This document shows, piece after piece, positions 8,165-15,837 of a stretch of DNA of 49,155 bases. Both the position numbers and the translations under genes were made by a program. The DNA is from RUG14199 sp045535205 (GTDB lineage: Bacteria > Bacillota > Clostridia > Oscillospirales > CAG-272): assembly GCA_045535205.1 (NCBI GenBank), contig JAZSLF010000107.1, positions 1-49,155 of the forward strand. The letters run 5' to 3'. Below the pieces are notes generated by a model, which had not been told where the DNA came from, did no database searches, and saw nothing but the letters and a program-made list of their open reading frames with translations. Numbering within the stretch: the stretch's first letter is position 1; each line of letters starts with the position of its first letter.

Positions 8165-8473
8165 GTGTTTGCTATTATCGAAACAGGCGGAAAGCAGTAC
8201 AAGGTCAGCGAAGGCGATTTCGTATTCGTTGAAAAACTTAATGCTGAGGAAGGAACAACTGTTGATTTTCCTGTACTCGCAATATCTGCAGATGACTGCC
8301 TCAAGGTAGGTACTCCCGTTGTTAAGGGTGCGAAGGTTACAGCTACTGTTGTTAAGAACGGTAAGGCTAAGAAGATCTATGTAATGACTTACAAGCCCAA
8401 GAAGAACGAGAAGAGAAAGCTTGGTCACAGACAGCCTTATACAAAGGTTCAGATCACAGCTATTGAAGGCTAA
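8165..8473 (+). CDS. rplU: 50S ribosomal protein L21
   Basis: 102 residues, normal for L21, an assembly protein that binds 23S rRNA. It starts FAIIETGGKQYKVSEGD and ends with KRKLGHRQPYTKVQITAI, both highly conserved. The start is GTG 8165, chosen because GAGAGG (8151-8156) sits at correct spacing and the residue-1 alignment fits the family. The frame stays open upstream to an ATG at 8099, but that lies in the predicted leader and would add 22 unrelated residues. It is the first gene of the rplU-prp-rpmA cassette. Confidence 0.95.
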   Translation: MFAIIETGGKQYKVSEGDFVFVEKLNAEEGTTVDFPVLAISADDCLKVGTPVVKGAKVTATVVKNGKAKKIYVMTYKPKKNEKRKLGHRQPYTKVQITAIEG

Positions 8474-8478
8474 GGGTA

Positions 8479-8841
8479 ATGACTCGTATTACTTTCTATC
8501 GACGGGGCGGAGTATTTTACGGCTTCGAGGAAATCGGTCATTCCGGCTTTGCTGATGCAGGGAATGATATTCTCTGTGCGGCTATTTCATCAATGACGAT
8601 GCTTGTCATTAACATGATCGAAGTTTCCTTCGAGACTGATGTACAGTATCTTATTGACGAAGAAAAAGCTAAGATCACCGTCACAACACTCGGTGCTCTT
8701 CCGGATTATGCCGAAGATGAAAAAATGCAGTATGCTGTTTCCGGTGTCATTGAAGGTTACTATAATCAACTCAAAGACATGACAGAGGAATACTACGACT
8801 ATTTAACCGTCGAAATCAAAGATGACGAAACAGTTGTCTGA
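8479..8841 (+). CDS. prp: Ribosomal-processing cysteine protease Prp
   Basis: A 120-residue Prp (YsxB family) protease that removes the N-terminal extension of ribosomal protein L27 before or during 50S assembly. The catalytic dyad is visible in GHSGFADAGNDILCAAIS: His21 and Cys33. It lies between rplU and rpmA, the invariant position for Prp in Firmicutes. The L27 encoded next carries the matching cleavage sequence, so enzyme and substrate are both present. The start is ATG 8479, 5 bases after the rplU stop; the site GGC-TAAGGGT overlapping the rplU end serves as a weak ribosome site, suggesting coupled translation. Confidence 0.93.
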   Translation: MTRITFYRRGGVFYGFEEIGHSGFADAGNDILCAAISSMTMLVINMIEVSFETDVQYLIDEEKAKITVTTLGALPDYAEDEKMQYAVSGVIEGYYNQLKDMTEEYYDYLTVEIKDDETVV

Positions 8842-8868
8842 AAAAACAAAATTGCGGAGGAAATTAAA

Positions 8869-9150
8869 ATGCTTAGAATTAGCTTACAGTTCTTTGCTCA
8901 CAAAAAAGGTGTGGGCTCCACAAAGAACGGCCGTGACAGTGAGTCCAAGCGTCTTGGCGTTAAAAAAGCAGACGGTCAGGCTGTACTTGCCGGCAATATT
9001 ATCGTAAGACAGAGAGGCACAAAGATCCATCCCGGCAACAATGTCGGCAGAGGTTCTGATGATACTCTGTTTGCTCTCATTGACGGAACTGTCAAGTTTG
9101 AGCACATCGCAAACGGCAGAAAGCAGGCAAGCGTTTACGCTGCTAAGTAA
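8869..9150 (+). CDS. rpmA: 50S ribosomal protein L27 with Prp-cleavable extension
   Basis: 93 residues. Mature L27 reaches toward the peptidyl transferase centre. The first nine residues, MLRISLQFF, form the extension typical of Firmicutes. Cleavage is expected between Phe9 and Ala10 (LQFF / AHKKG). The remainder is canonical (GVGSTKNGRDSESKRLGVK, then RQRGTKIHPGNNVGRG). The start is ATG 8869 with GGAGG at 8856-8860. It is the last gene of the cassette; obgE, which commonly follows, is absent and a strong terminator comes instead. Confidence 0.97.
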   Translation: MLRISLQFFAHKKGVGSTKNGRDSESKRLGVKKADGQAVLAGNIIVRQRGTKIHPGNNVGRGSDDTLFALIDGTVKFEHIANGRKQASVYAAK

Positions 9151-9185
9151 TTTGCGTTTGAGATAAAAACAAACCCAAAATAAAT

Positions 9186-9222
9186 GCAGGAGAGCTTCTT
9201 TGGAAGTGTCTCCTGCTTTTTC
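9186..9222 (+). terminator. Rho-independent terminator after rpmA
   Basis: GCAGGAGA (9186-9193) pairs with TCTCCTGC (9209-9216), with an inner CTTC/GAAG stem, followed by a T-run from 9217. It separates the ribosomal operon from the convergent sigG gene. Confidence 0.92.
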
Positions 9223-9270
9223 TGTATTTTAGTGTGAAAACATTTAATTAACCAAATGCTTTTCGGTGTT

Positions 9271-10044
9271 TTACATATTCTTTCTTATATGCTCAAGTGC
9301 TCCTTTTTCGAGGCGTGATACCTGTGCTTGTGAGATACCTATTTCCTCAGCAATTTCCATTTGAGTTTTACCCTTGAAGAAACGCATACTTATGATTTTC
9401 ATTTCACGTTCGCTGAGCTTTTTTAAGGCTTCACGAAGAGCGATATCCTCAAGCCAGTTTTCATCTGTATTGTTTATATCCTTGAGCTGATCCATAACGT
9501 ATATTGAATCTCCTCCGTCATTATATACAGGGTCGTATAGAGAAACAGGCTCAATGATTGCCTCAAGAGCATTTACAATGTCTTCCGGTTTTTCCGAAAG
9601 ATGCTCCGCTATTTTTTCAACAGTAGGTTCAGCATTCATTTCACGTTGAAGCTCCTCCTTGGCCTGAAGTGCTCTGTAAGCGAGATCTCTTACTGAACGG
9701 CTGACACGAATTGAATTGTTATCCCGCAGGTAGCGTCTTACCTCGCCGATTATCATCGGCACAGCATAGGTTGAAAATTTGACATCAAGGTCTGTATTAA
9801 AATTGTCGATGGCTTTTATAAGTCCTATACAGCCGACCTGAAACAGATCGTCCATGTTTTCGTTTCTGCCCGTAAATCTTTGTATTATGCTTAATACGAG
9901 ACGAAGATTTCCGTCGATCAGCTTTCTGCGTGCCTCCTCGTTACCGTTCTTAATACTGAGAAGAAGCTCTTTTTTTTCGTCATCGCTCAGTACCTTCAGC
10001 TTTGAAGTATTAACACCGCATATCTCCACTTTGTTGTATTGCAT
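9271..10044 (-). CDS. sigG: RNA polymerase sporulation sigma factor SigG
   Basis: A 257-residue late forespore sigma factor. The N-terminus NKVEICGVNTSKL is diagnostic for SigG. Region 2 follows (DDLFQVGCIGLIKAIDNF, KFSTYAVPMIIGEVRRYLRDN), then region 3 (VSRSVRDLAYRALQ, PTVEKIAEHL) and region 4 (GKTQMEIAEEIGISQAQVSRLEKGA). The chosen start is ATG at 10044, preceded by AGGCGGT; a GTG 9 bases upstream is also in frame but overlaps that site. It lies downstream of spoIVB on the same strand, across a 94-base gap. Upstream, TGAATA and CATGACC 15 bases apart loosely recall a forespore-type promoter, but the match is weak. Confidence 0.95.
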   Translation of the reverse strand: MQYNKVEICGVNTSKLKVLSDDEKKELLLSIKNGNEEARRKLIDGNLRLVLSIIQRFTGRNENMDDLFQVGCIGLIKAIDNFNTDLDVKFSTYAVPMIIGEVRRYLRDNNSIRVSRSVRDLAYRALQAKEELQREMNAEPTVEKIAEHLSEKPEDIVNALEAIIEPVSLYDPVYNDGGDSIYVMDQLKDINNTDENWLEDIALREALKKLSEREMKIISMRFFKGKTQMEIAEEIGISQAQVSRLEKGALEHIRKNM

Positions 10045-10147
10045 AATAAACACCGCCTGTACTTCGTATTGCTTAAAGTATTGCCGAAGGTCATGCGGTG
10101 TTATACATTATATTCATTCTTGAAAATAATGGAATAATATTATTACG

Positions 10148-11200
10148 TTATTTTAATATATCGGGCATACTGCTTATCATGTTTTTTATGCTGATTCCGT
10201 ATCCTTTAAGGGGATCGGTAACAAAAACGTGGGTAACGGCACCTATCAGCTTTCCGTTTTGTATTATGGGAGATCCACTCATACCCTGAACAATTCCGCC
10301 TGCTTTTTCTATAAGCCTTTCGTCTGTTATTTCAATTACGAAATTTTTGTTTGTAGTTTCTGTAAAATCCATACTCGTAAGACTTACCTTGTAAAACTTT
10401 GGTCCCTCTGAATCTATCGTGCACCTTATATTTGCTTCCCCTTCATGCACTTCGTCTTCGGAGGCAATTTCGATCAACGTTTCATCTGAGGCGTCCAAAG
10501 GGAGAGAGTTTAATATACCGAAAACTCCTTCGTTACAGTTCAGCGTCAATGTGCCTGATTTTTCCCCCGAAAACGTACCTTTAAGCTCGCCTGGACTGCC
10601 GGCGGTGCTTTTTATAACGCCGTCAATATTTACATTCAAAACGATGCCTTTTGTAAGCTTTAATATGTCTCCCGTTCTTGAATCGCAAATGCTGTGACCG
10701 AGGCCTGCAAAAGCGTTTGTGTCAGCAGTAACGTAGGTCAGAGTTCCTATTCCCGCTGTGCTGTCTTTTATCCACATTCCCGTTTTGTATTTACCGTCAC
10801 TTGTGCAGAGTACAGGGGAGAATGAAGTAGAATATATTTGCCCCATTCTTTTATAATCAACGGCAATTGCTCGTCCCTCGCAGTTTTCGGTAATGTCCGT
10901 AAAGTCTTTTGCGGTTGAAATTGTAATGCTGTTTACAGCAAGAATAACGTCGTATTCTCTAAGTCCGGCGTTGAAGGCAGGGCTTTTGTCTTCGCTTTCT
11001 GTTTCTACGTCTGAAAATCCAACGACAGTAACACCCTCACTGTAAAATTTTACACCGAAAGGAGCACCTCCGAGATAAACTGAAGACTCTGCGGCCGCAG
11101 ATGAGCTGACGCCCGAAACCGCTGTTGTCATACTGAATATCAGTATGAAGATGTTTATGATAACTGCCGTGCGAAACAGCAGAATTTTTCTGTTATTCAC
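10148..11200 (-). CDS. spoIVB: SpoIVB peptidase (stage IV sporulation protein B)
   Basis: A 350-residue S55 serine peptidase, secreted from the forespore into the intermembrane space to trigger SigK activation in the mother cell. It has an N-terminal hydrophobic anchor (7-28), a PDZ domain (about 43-115, VYLGGAPFGVKFYSEG and GLREYDVILAVNS), then the peptidase. The catalytic triad is complete: His169 in GLGHSICD, Asp293 in EITDERL, Ser308 in QGMSGSP. The end VTDPLKGYGISIKNM is typical. It is shorter than the Bacillus protein (about 425) mainly at the N-terminus. The start is GTG 11200 with GGAGG at 11206-11210. Its usual neighbours recN and spo0A are not adjacent. Confidence 0.94.
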   Translation of the reverse strand: MNNRKILLFRTAVIINIFILIFSMTTAVSGVSSSAAAESSVYLGGAPFGVKFYSEGVTVVGFSDVETESEDKSPAFNAGLREYDVILAVNSITISTAKDFTDITENCEGRAIAVDYKRMGQIYSTSFSPVLCTSDGKYKTGMWIKDSTAGIGTLTYVTADTNAFAGLGHSICDSRTGDILKLTKGIVLNVNIDGVIKSTAGSPGELKGTFSGEKSGTLTLNCNEGVFGILNSLPLDASDETLIEIASEDEVHEGEANIRCTIDSEGPKFYKVSLTSMDFTETTNKNFVIEITDERLIEKAGGIVQGMSGSPIIQNGKLIGAVTHVFVTDPLKGYGISIKNMISSMPDILK

Positions 11201-11379
11201 TTTTTCCTCCTTCTAATATATCAACACGATGAATTTATTTTTTCTGAATTTAATTTGCACACATAGGAGAAAACTATGAATAACAATTTTTATTTTTATA
11301 ATCATTTTTTTGGTATGAATATTTGATGTATATTAATATATATTATTTACAGCAGCAGAGGTATTTTTCCTCAAAGTGA

Positions 11380-11408
11380 TTGAAATGCTTTATAATATAT
11401 GATATAAT
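11380..11408 (+). promoter_or_regulatory. Promoter for cdaA-cdaR
   Basis: TTGAAA (11380-11385), a 17-base spacer and TATAAT (11403-11408). Two further TATAAT hexamers (11391 and 11410) overlap this AT-rich stretch. It lies in the 245-base divergent region between spoIVB (minus) and cdaA (plus). In the rest of that region I see only AT-rich sequence and the spoIVB ribosome site. Confidence 0.75.
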
Positions 11409-11445
11409 ATATAATAATTATATCTATTTATAATGAGGTGCGGAC

Positions 11446-12330
11446 ATGAATTTGCCGGAATGGTTTGACAATCTGCTGACAAATGTGATACAGACATTTT
11501 CAATGATAACGTTTGTTGATATTGTTGATATAGCCTGTGTTACGGTCGTTCTTTATTTTGCATATAAATTTTTAAAAGACCGAAGAGCAGGAAAGCTTGC
11601 ACTCGGAGTATTTCTGTTTATGGGATTTCTCATAATATCTGAAACGGTCGAGCTTCATGCTATGCAGTTTATATTTAAAAACGTATTTCAGGTAGGTGTT
11701 ATTTCACTTGTTATCGTCTTTCAGCCGGAGCTTCGTTCACTTCTTGAGAAGATGGGCGGCGAAACGTTTAAAGGCATAAGAAGCATAGGTGAGTCAAAGG
11801 ATGCCGATGATACCGTTGTCATGATAGAACAGGTGTGCAGTGCTGTTTCCGATATGTCGGACACAAAGACAGGAGCACTTATCGCATTTGAAAAATCGAC
11901 AAAAATAGGCGAATATGCCGCTACCGGAACTGTTATAAATGCCGACGTTAATTCAAGTCTCGTAAAGAATATCTTTTTTAACAAAGCCCCTCTTCATGAT
12001 GGTGCAGTAATTATCAGAGGGACAAAGATATTTGCGGCAGGCTGTGTGCTGCCGCTTTCGTCCAACAGCGAGATAAGCCGTGAGCTCGGAACGAGACACA
12101 GAGCTGCCATAGGGCTTACGGAAAACAGCGATGCACTTGTTGTTGTTGTTTCCGAAGAGACGGGAAAAATATCAGTAGCATTTAACGGTGTTCTCCATAT
12201 GGGTCTTACGACGTCAAAGTTGAGAGAACACCTTCAGGATAAACTGATAGTACACAGCGTTACGGACGTTCTTAAAGCTAAATCGAGGATTTCCAGAAAT
12301 AAAAACGTCCGTACCAAAAAACAAAAGTAA
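11446..12330 (+). CDS. cdaA: Diadenylate cyclase CdaA (c-di-AMP synthase)
   Basis: 294 residues. It makes the essential second messenger c-di-AMP from two ATP at the membrane and links to potassium balance and wall growth. Three N-terminal membrane segments (about 21-42, 48-67, 78-93) precede the DisA_N catalytic domain. Catalytic motifs are APLHDGAVII (DGA at 185-187) and GTRHRAAIGL (RHR at 217-219). The Lys/Arg-rich tail after 270 is typical. The start is ATG 11446 with GAGGTG upstream. It is followed by cdaR 52 bases on, the conserved partner order; the usual third gene glmM is absent here. Confidence 0.96.
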   Translation: MNLPEWFDNLLTNVIQTFSMITFVDIVDIACVTVVLYFAYKFLKDRRAGKLALGVFLFMGFLIISETVELHAMQFIFKNVFQVGVISLVIVFQPELRSLLEKMGGETFKGIRSIGESKDADDTVVMIEQVCSAVSDMSDTKTGALIAFEKSTKIGEYAATGTVINADVNSSLVKNIFFNKAPLHDGAVIIRGTKIFAAGCVLPLSSNSEISRELGTRHRAAIGLTENSDALVVVVSEETGKISVAFNGVLHMGLTTSKLREHLQDKLIVHSVTDVLKAKSRISRNKNVRTKKQK

Positions 12331-12382
12331 GGGATCACCTTTCAAGATTTGTTTGTTTGCTATTAATTACAAGGCGGTTAAT

Positions 12383-13726
12383 ATGAAAAAAGATGAACTT
12401 AGAAATGATAATAGGGAATATATAAACGGTACACAGGAAAATACCGATGAAATAACCGTTGGTAAGGATAATAATGCGAGTGAAGAAGTGCGAACCGGTG
12501 TGAAAAGAAAGAAAAAGCTTGATATTTTTCCAAAACTCGTTTGTCTTCTCGTTGCCGTTATACTTTGGTTGTATGTAATGCAGGTTGACAGCCCCGATTA
12601 CGAGCAGACCTTTGAAGATATACCGATAAATCTTTCAAATACGTCAGTTATTGAAAACGAAAGAGGGCTTTTTGTATACAGCGGGTACGGTTATACTGTA
12701 GATGTTACAGTAAACGGTAAAAAGAGTGTTATAAGTAAATATACTGCTGAAGATATAAAGATCACAGCAGATCTCAAGGATATAAGAAACGCAGGCGAGC
12801 ATGATATTCAGCTTAGTACAAAGCTTCCCTCAGGCCTTTCCCTTGTAAAGACCGAATATGACCAAATAACAGTTTATGCTGATGAAAAAACATCTACCGA
12901 TGTTCCCATAAAAGCAAAGCTGACAGGCGCCAACTATAACAATGAATATGAATACGGGGAGCTTATTGCAGAGTATAATACCGTTATTGTAACAGGACCC
13001 AAATCCTCTCTTGCTTCTATAGCAAACGCTCTTGTATCAGTCGATCTTTCGGGACTTGGCGTTATAAAGGAAACGACATCTGCAGTCAGACCTATCACAC
13101 TTGTTGATAAAAACGGTGAAGCTGTTTCAAATCCTTATATCAAGCTTTCAAGAAGTGAGGTTAAGGTTACGCTTCCCGTTTATACCGAAAAGGTAGTATC
13201 CCTCGCAGTCGATACAGTAAACGGCTATTTCAACGAACGAAATGCTAAAATAGTTTTAAGCCCCTCCGAAATAAGAATTAAGGGAGATCCCGTTGTTCTT
13301 TCCGATATTAAAAGTATCAACGTTGCAACTCTTAACGAAAAAGAGATCGAAGAGGGTGTGAAGTATACCTATGAGCTTGAGAGCTCCGATAAATACACCT
13401 ATCTCAGTAATAATGTTATCAGCGTAGTCGTCAATCATATTAACACAGTAACAAAGACATACAGCGTTGAAAACATTGAAGTCATCGCCGGTGCGAATAA
13501 ATACCGCTTGGCAGACAAGTCTATTGATATAACGCTCAGAGGAAGCGAAGCTCAGCTTGAAATGATAACAGCGGAGGATATTAAGCTTATAGCTGACGTT
13601 TCGGGATATTCTACCGATTATTCGGGAACCGTTAGTGTTGAAGCTGTTGTAGAAATTACGAAAAACGGCATATCAGGTGTATATGAAACAGGTGTTTACA
13701 GAGTTCAGATACGGGTGAACGAATAA
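12383..13726 (+). CDS. cdaR: CdaR, YbbR-domain regulator of CdaA
   Basis: 447 residues, a membrane-anchored extracytoplasmic protein that modulates CdaA. It has a charged N-terminal cytoplasmic segment of about 50 residues, one membrane helix (FPKLVCLLVAVILWLYVMQV, about 50-70), then about four YbbR repeats outside the cell. These show as DYEQTFEDIPINL, then TDVPIKAKLTG, then EKVVSLAVDTV and TKTYSVENIEV. The start is ATG 12383 with AAGGCGGT (12371-12378); an in-frame GTG/ATT region upstream lacks a ribosome site. Its position directly after cdaA matches the family. Confidence 0.9.
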   Translation: MKKDELRNDNREYINGTQENTDEITVGKDNNASEEVRTGVKRKKKLDIFPKLVCLLVAVILWLYVMQVDSPDYEQTFEDIPINLSNTSVIENERGLFVYSGYGYTVDVTVNGKKSVISKYTAEDIKITADLKDIRNAGEHDIQLSTKLPSGLSLVKTEYDQITVYADEKTSTDVPIKAKLTGANYNNEYEYGELIAEYNTVIVTGPKSSLASIANALVSVDLSGLGVIKETTSAVRPITLVDKNGEAVSNPYIKLSRSEVKVTLPVYTEKVVSLAVDTVNGYFNERNAKIVLSPSEIRIKGDPVVLSDIKSINVATLNEKEIEEGVKYTYELESSDKYTYLSNNVISVVVNHINTVTKTYSVENIEVIAGANKYRLADKSIDITLRGSEAQLEMITAEDIKLIADVSGYSTDYSGTVSVEAVVEITKNGISGVYETGVYRVQIRVNE

Positions 13727-13753
13727 AATTTATTACCCAAGAGGATGGTGTTT

Positions 13754-15355
13754 GTGAATTACATAAAGACCGGATTTATATTAGAAAATATTAAAGCATC
13801 AATCGACACTTGTGACAGAGAAATTTTGAGTATTGCTGAAAAAAAGCTCTCCTCAATTTCAGAATTTGGAGAAGTTATTAGACTTGAACTGTATAAGAAA
13901 TCAGTTGATGCGAGAAAAAAGGACAGTATTCATTTCGTCTGCTCGGTAAGCGGAGTTGCATATGTTAAAGAAAATGCAGATGAAATTAAGCTTCGCAAAT
14001 TCAATATTAAACTTACCAATGAGAAAGCCCTTGATTTTGAACCGGGTAATAAAAAGCTTGCTAACAGACCGATAATCGTAGGATTTGGCCCTGCGGGTAT
14101 GTTTTCTGCATTGATGCTTGCAAAATACGGATACAGACCGATTGTTCTTGAACGGGGCGGTGATGTTGACAGCAGATGTACTGCCGTAAAGCTGTTTGAA
14201 GAAACCGGACAGCTTGATACCGAAAACAATATTCAGTTTGGTGCGGGCGGTGCAGGTACGTTTTCTGACGGTAAGCTTACAACAAGAATAAGTGATCCGT
14301 ATGTTCGCTATGTTTTAAAAGTGCTTCACGAAATGGGAGCACCGGAGGATGTGCTTTGGAGAGCTAAACCTCATATTGGTACGGATATTTTGCGTAACGT
14401 AGTAAAAAATATTCATAACGAAATAGTAAGGCTTGGCGGAGAAATCAGATATAATTCAAGGGTTGATGCTTTCGGCGAGGGTTATGTGAAGGTCTGCGGA
14501 TCAAGGCTTGACTCCGATGCTGTAATAGTTGCAATCGGACATAGTGCAAGAGAGCTATACGGCTTTGCCGTTGATGAAGGTTATCAGCTTGAGCCGAAGC
14601 CGTTTTCCGTAGGTGTTCGTATTGAGCATCTGCAAAGTGAGATAGATCGTGCGATGTACGGAAGGGAAGATTTGTGGACTAAGCTCGGTCATGCCGAGTA
14701 TAATCTTTCATACAGAAAAGGCGAAAGAGGAGTTTATTCGTTTTGTATGTGTCCGGGAGGAACGGTGGTAGCGGCTGCTTCGGAGGACGGTGGAGTCGTT
14801 ACAAACGGAATGAGTAACAGTCTTCGTGACGGCAATAACGCAAATGCGGCAATTGCAGTTTCTGTATTGCCCACAGACCTCGGCGGAAAAATAACAGACG
14901 GAATTGAATTTCAAAGACAGCTTGAACGAACTGCATATCGGTTTGGCGGTGAAAATTATTATGCCCCCTGTCAAAGTGTCGGAAATTTTCATCTTGGCAA
15001 AAAAGGGAGCATCCCGGCCAGAATTAAGCCTTCGTACAGAGACGGTAAGGTTACCTCATGTGATATGAATGAAATATTTCCCGTCTTTATCTCGTCTATG
15101 CTGAAGGAAGGTCTGCATGAGTTCGGTAAAAAAATAAAAGGCTTTAATGATAGTGACGTTATTCTGACAGGGGTCGAAACACGGACATCAGCACCGTTGA
15201 GAATGCTCAGAGACCCCGTTTCATACGCAGCAATCGGAAAGAAAGGGATTTATCCCTGCGGAGAAGGTGCAGGATACGCAGGTGGAATAGTAAGTGCCGC
15301 TGTAGACGGGATCCGTGTTGCAGGGGCTGTAATATCGGAATTTTCACCTGTATAA
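13754..15355 (+). CDS. NAD(P)/FAD-dependent oxidoreductase, COG2509 type
   Basis: 533 residues. It resembles the widespread but poorly characterised FAD-dependent dehydrogenase group COG2509. An N-terminal alpha/beta domain of about 100 residues precedes the dinucleotide-binding motif IIVGFGPAGMFSALMLAKYG (about 108-127). GAGGAGTFSDGKLTTR, then a second FAD motif GIYPCGEGAGYAGGIVSAAVDG near the end, are typical. The reaction is unknown. The start GTG 13754 is chosen because AAGAGG (13739-13744) is 9 bases upstream; the ATG at 13745 would overlap that site. The next gene is a cysteine-rich RseC-like membrane protein 15 bases later, which suggests a redox partnership, but that is inference. Confidence 0.82.
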   Translation: MNYIKTGFILENIKASIDTCDREILSIAEKKLSSISEFGEVIRLELYKKSVDARKKDSIHFVCSVSGVAYVKENADEIKLRKFNIKLTNEKALDFEPGNKKLANRPIIVGFGPAGMFSALMLAKYGYRPIVLERGGDVDSRCTAVKLFEETGQLDTENNIQFGAGGAGTFSDGKLTTRISDPYVRYVLKVLHEMGAPEDVLWRAKPHIGTDILRNVVKNIHNEIVRLGGEIRYNSRVDAFGEGYVKVCGSRLDSDAVIVAIGHSARELYGFAVDEGYQLEPKPFSVGVRIEHLQSEIDRAMYGREDLWTKLGHAEYNLSYRKGERGVYSFCMCPGGTVVAAASEDGGVVTNGMSNSLRDGNNANAAIAVSVLPTDLGGKITDGIEFQRQLERTAYRFGGENYYAPCQSVGNFHLGKKGSIPARIKPSYRDGKVTSCDMNEIFPVFISSMLKEGLHEFGKKIKGFNDSDVILTGVETRTSAPLRMLRDPVSYAAIGKKGIYPCGEGAGYAGGIVSAAVDGIRVAGAVISEFSPV

Positions 15356-15370
15356 TGTTTTGGAGGAAAA

Positions 15371-15805
15371 ATGAAACAAAGTGCAACAGTAATAAGTACA
15401 TCAGGGAATATAGCTGTTGTTACAGCAGAAAGAGCATCAATGTGTGACGGTTGTCATAAAAAAGGCTGCTCGGACGGTTGCAGTATGTACAGCATTTTCG
15501 GCGGAGATAAAAACTTTTCTGCCGAGGCAGATAACAGCTTCGGGGCCGATGAAGGCAGCCGTGTAATTGTTGAAGCAACTGATAAAAGCATTTTTTTCAG
15601 TGCTTTTATAGTCTTTTTACTTCCGCTTATCGTTTCATTTGCGGCATACTTCATATTCAGAAATTGGTTATCCGAAGAGTATAGTATCATTATAGCTTTG
15701 TCAGTTTTTGTCGTGTATTTTGCTGTGCTCGGTATATATGAGCGTACTGCGAAAGCAAAAAAACCAAAGCTGAAAATAATAGGATATGCCGAAGAAAACA
15801 ATTAA
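15371..15805 (+). CDS. RseC/MucC-family (SoxR-reducing) membrane protein
   Basis: 144 residues. The N-terminal soluble domain carries a cysteine cluster C25-x2-C28-x4-C33-x3-C37, as in RseC/MucC family proteins. Two membrane helices follow (about 75-96 and 102-122), with a basic tail. In proteobacteria the family is tied to SigmaE control and to reducing SoxR together with Rsx/Rnf. In clostridia its role is uncertain. No rnf genes are in the window; instead it follows an FAD oxidoreductase. The start is ATG 15371 with GGAGGAAAA immediately before. Confidence 0.82.
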   Translation: MKQSATVISTSGNIAVVTAERASMCDGCHKKGCSDGCSMYSIFGGDKNFSAEADNSFGADEGSRVIVEATDKSIFFSAFIVFLLPLIVSFAAYFIFRNWLSEEYSIIIALSVFVVYFAVLGIYERTAKAKKPKLKIIGYAEENN

Positions 15806-15837
15806 AGCCAAACAGAATGAATTGATATAGGTTAGAT

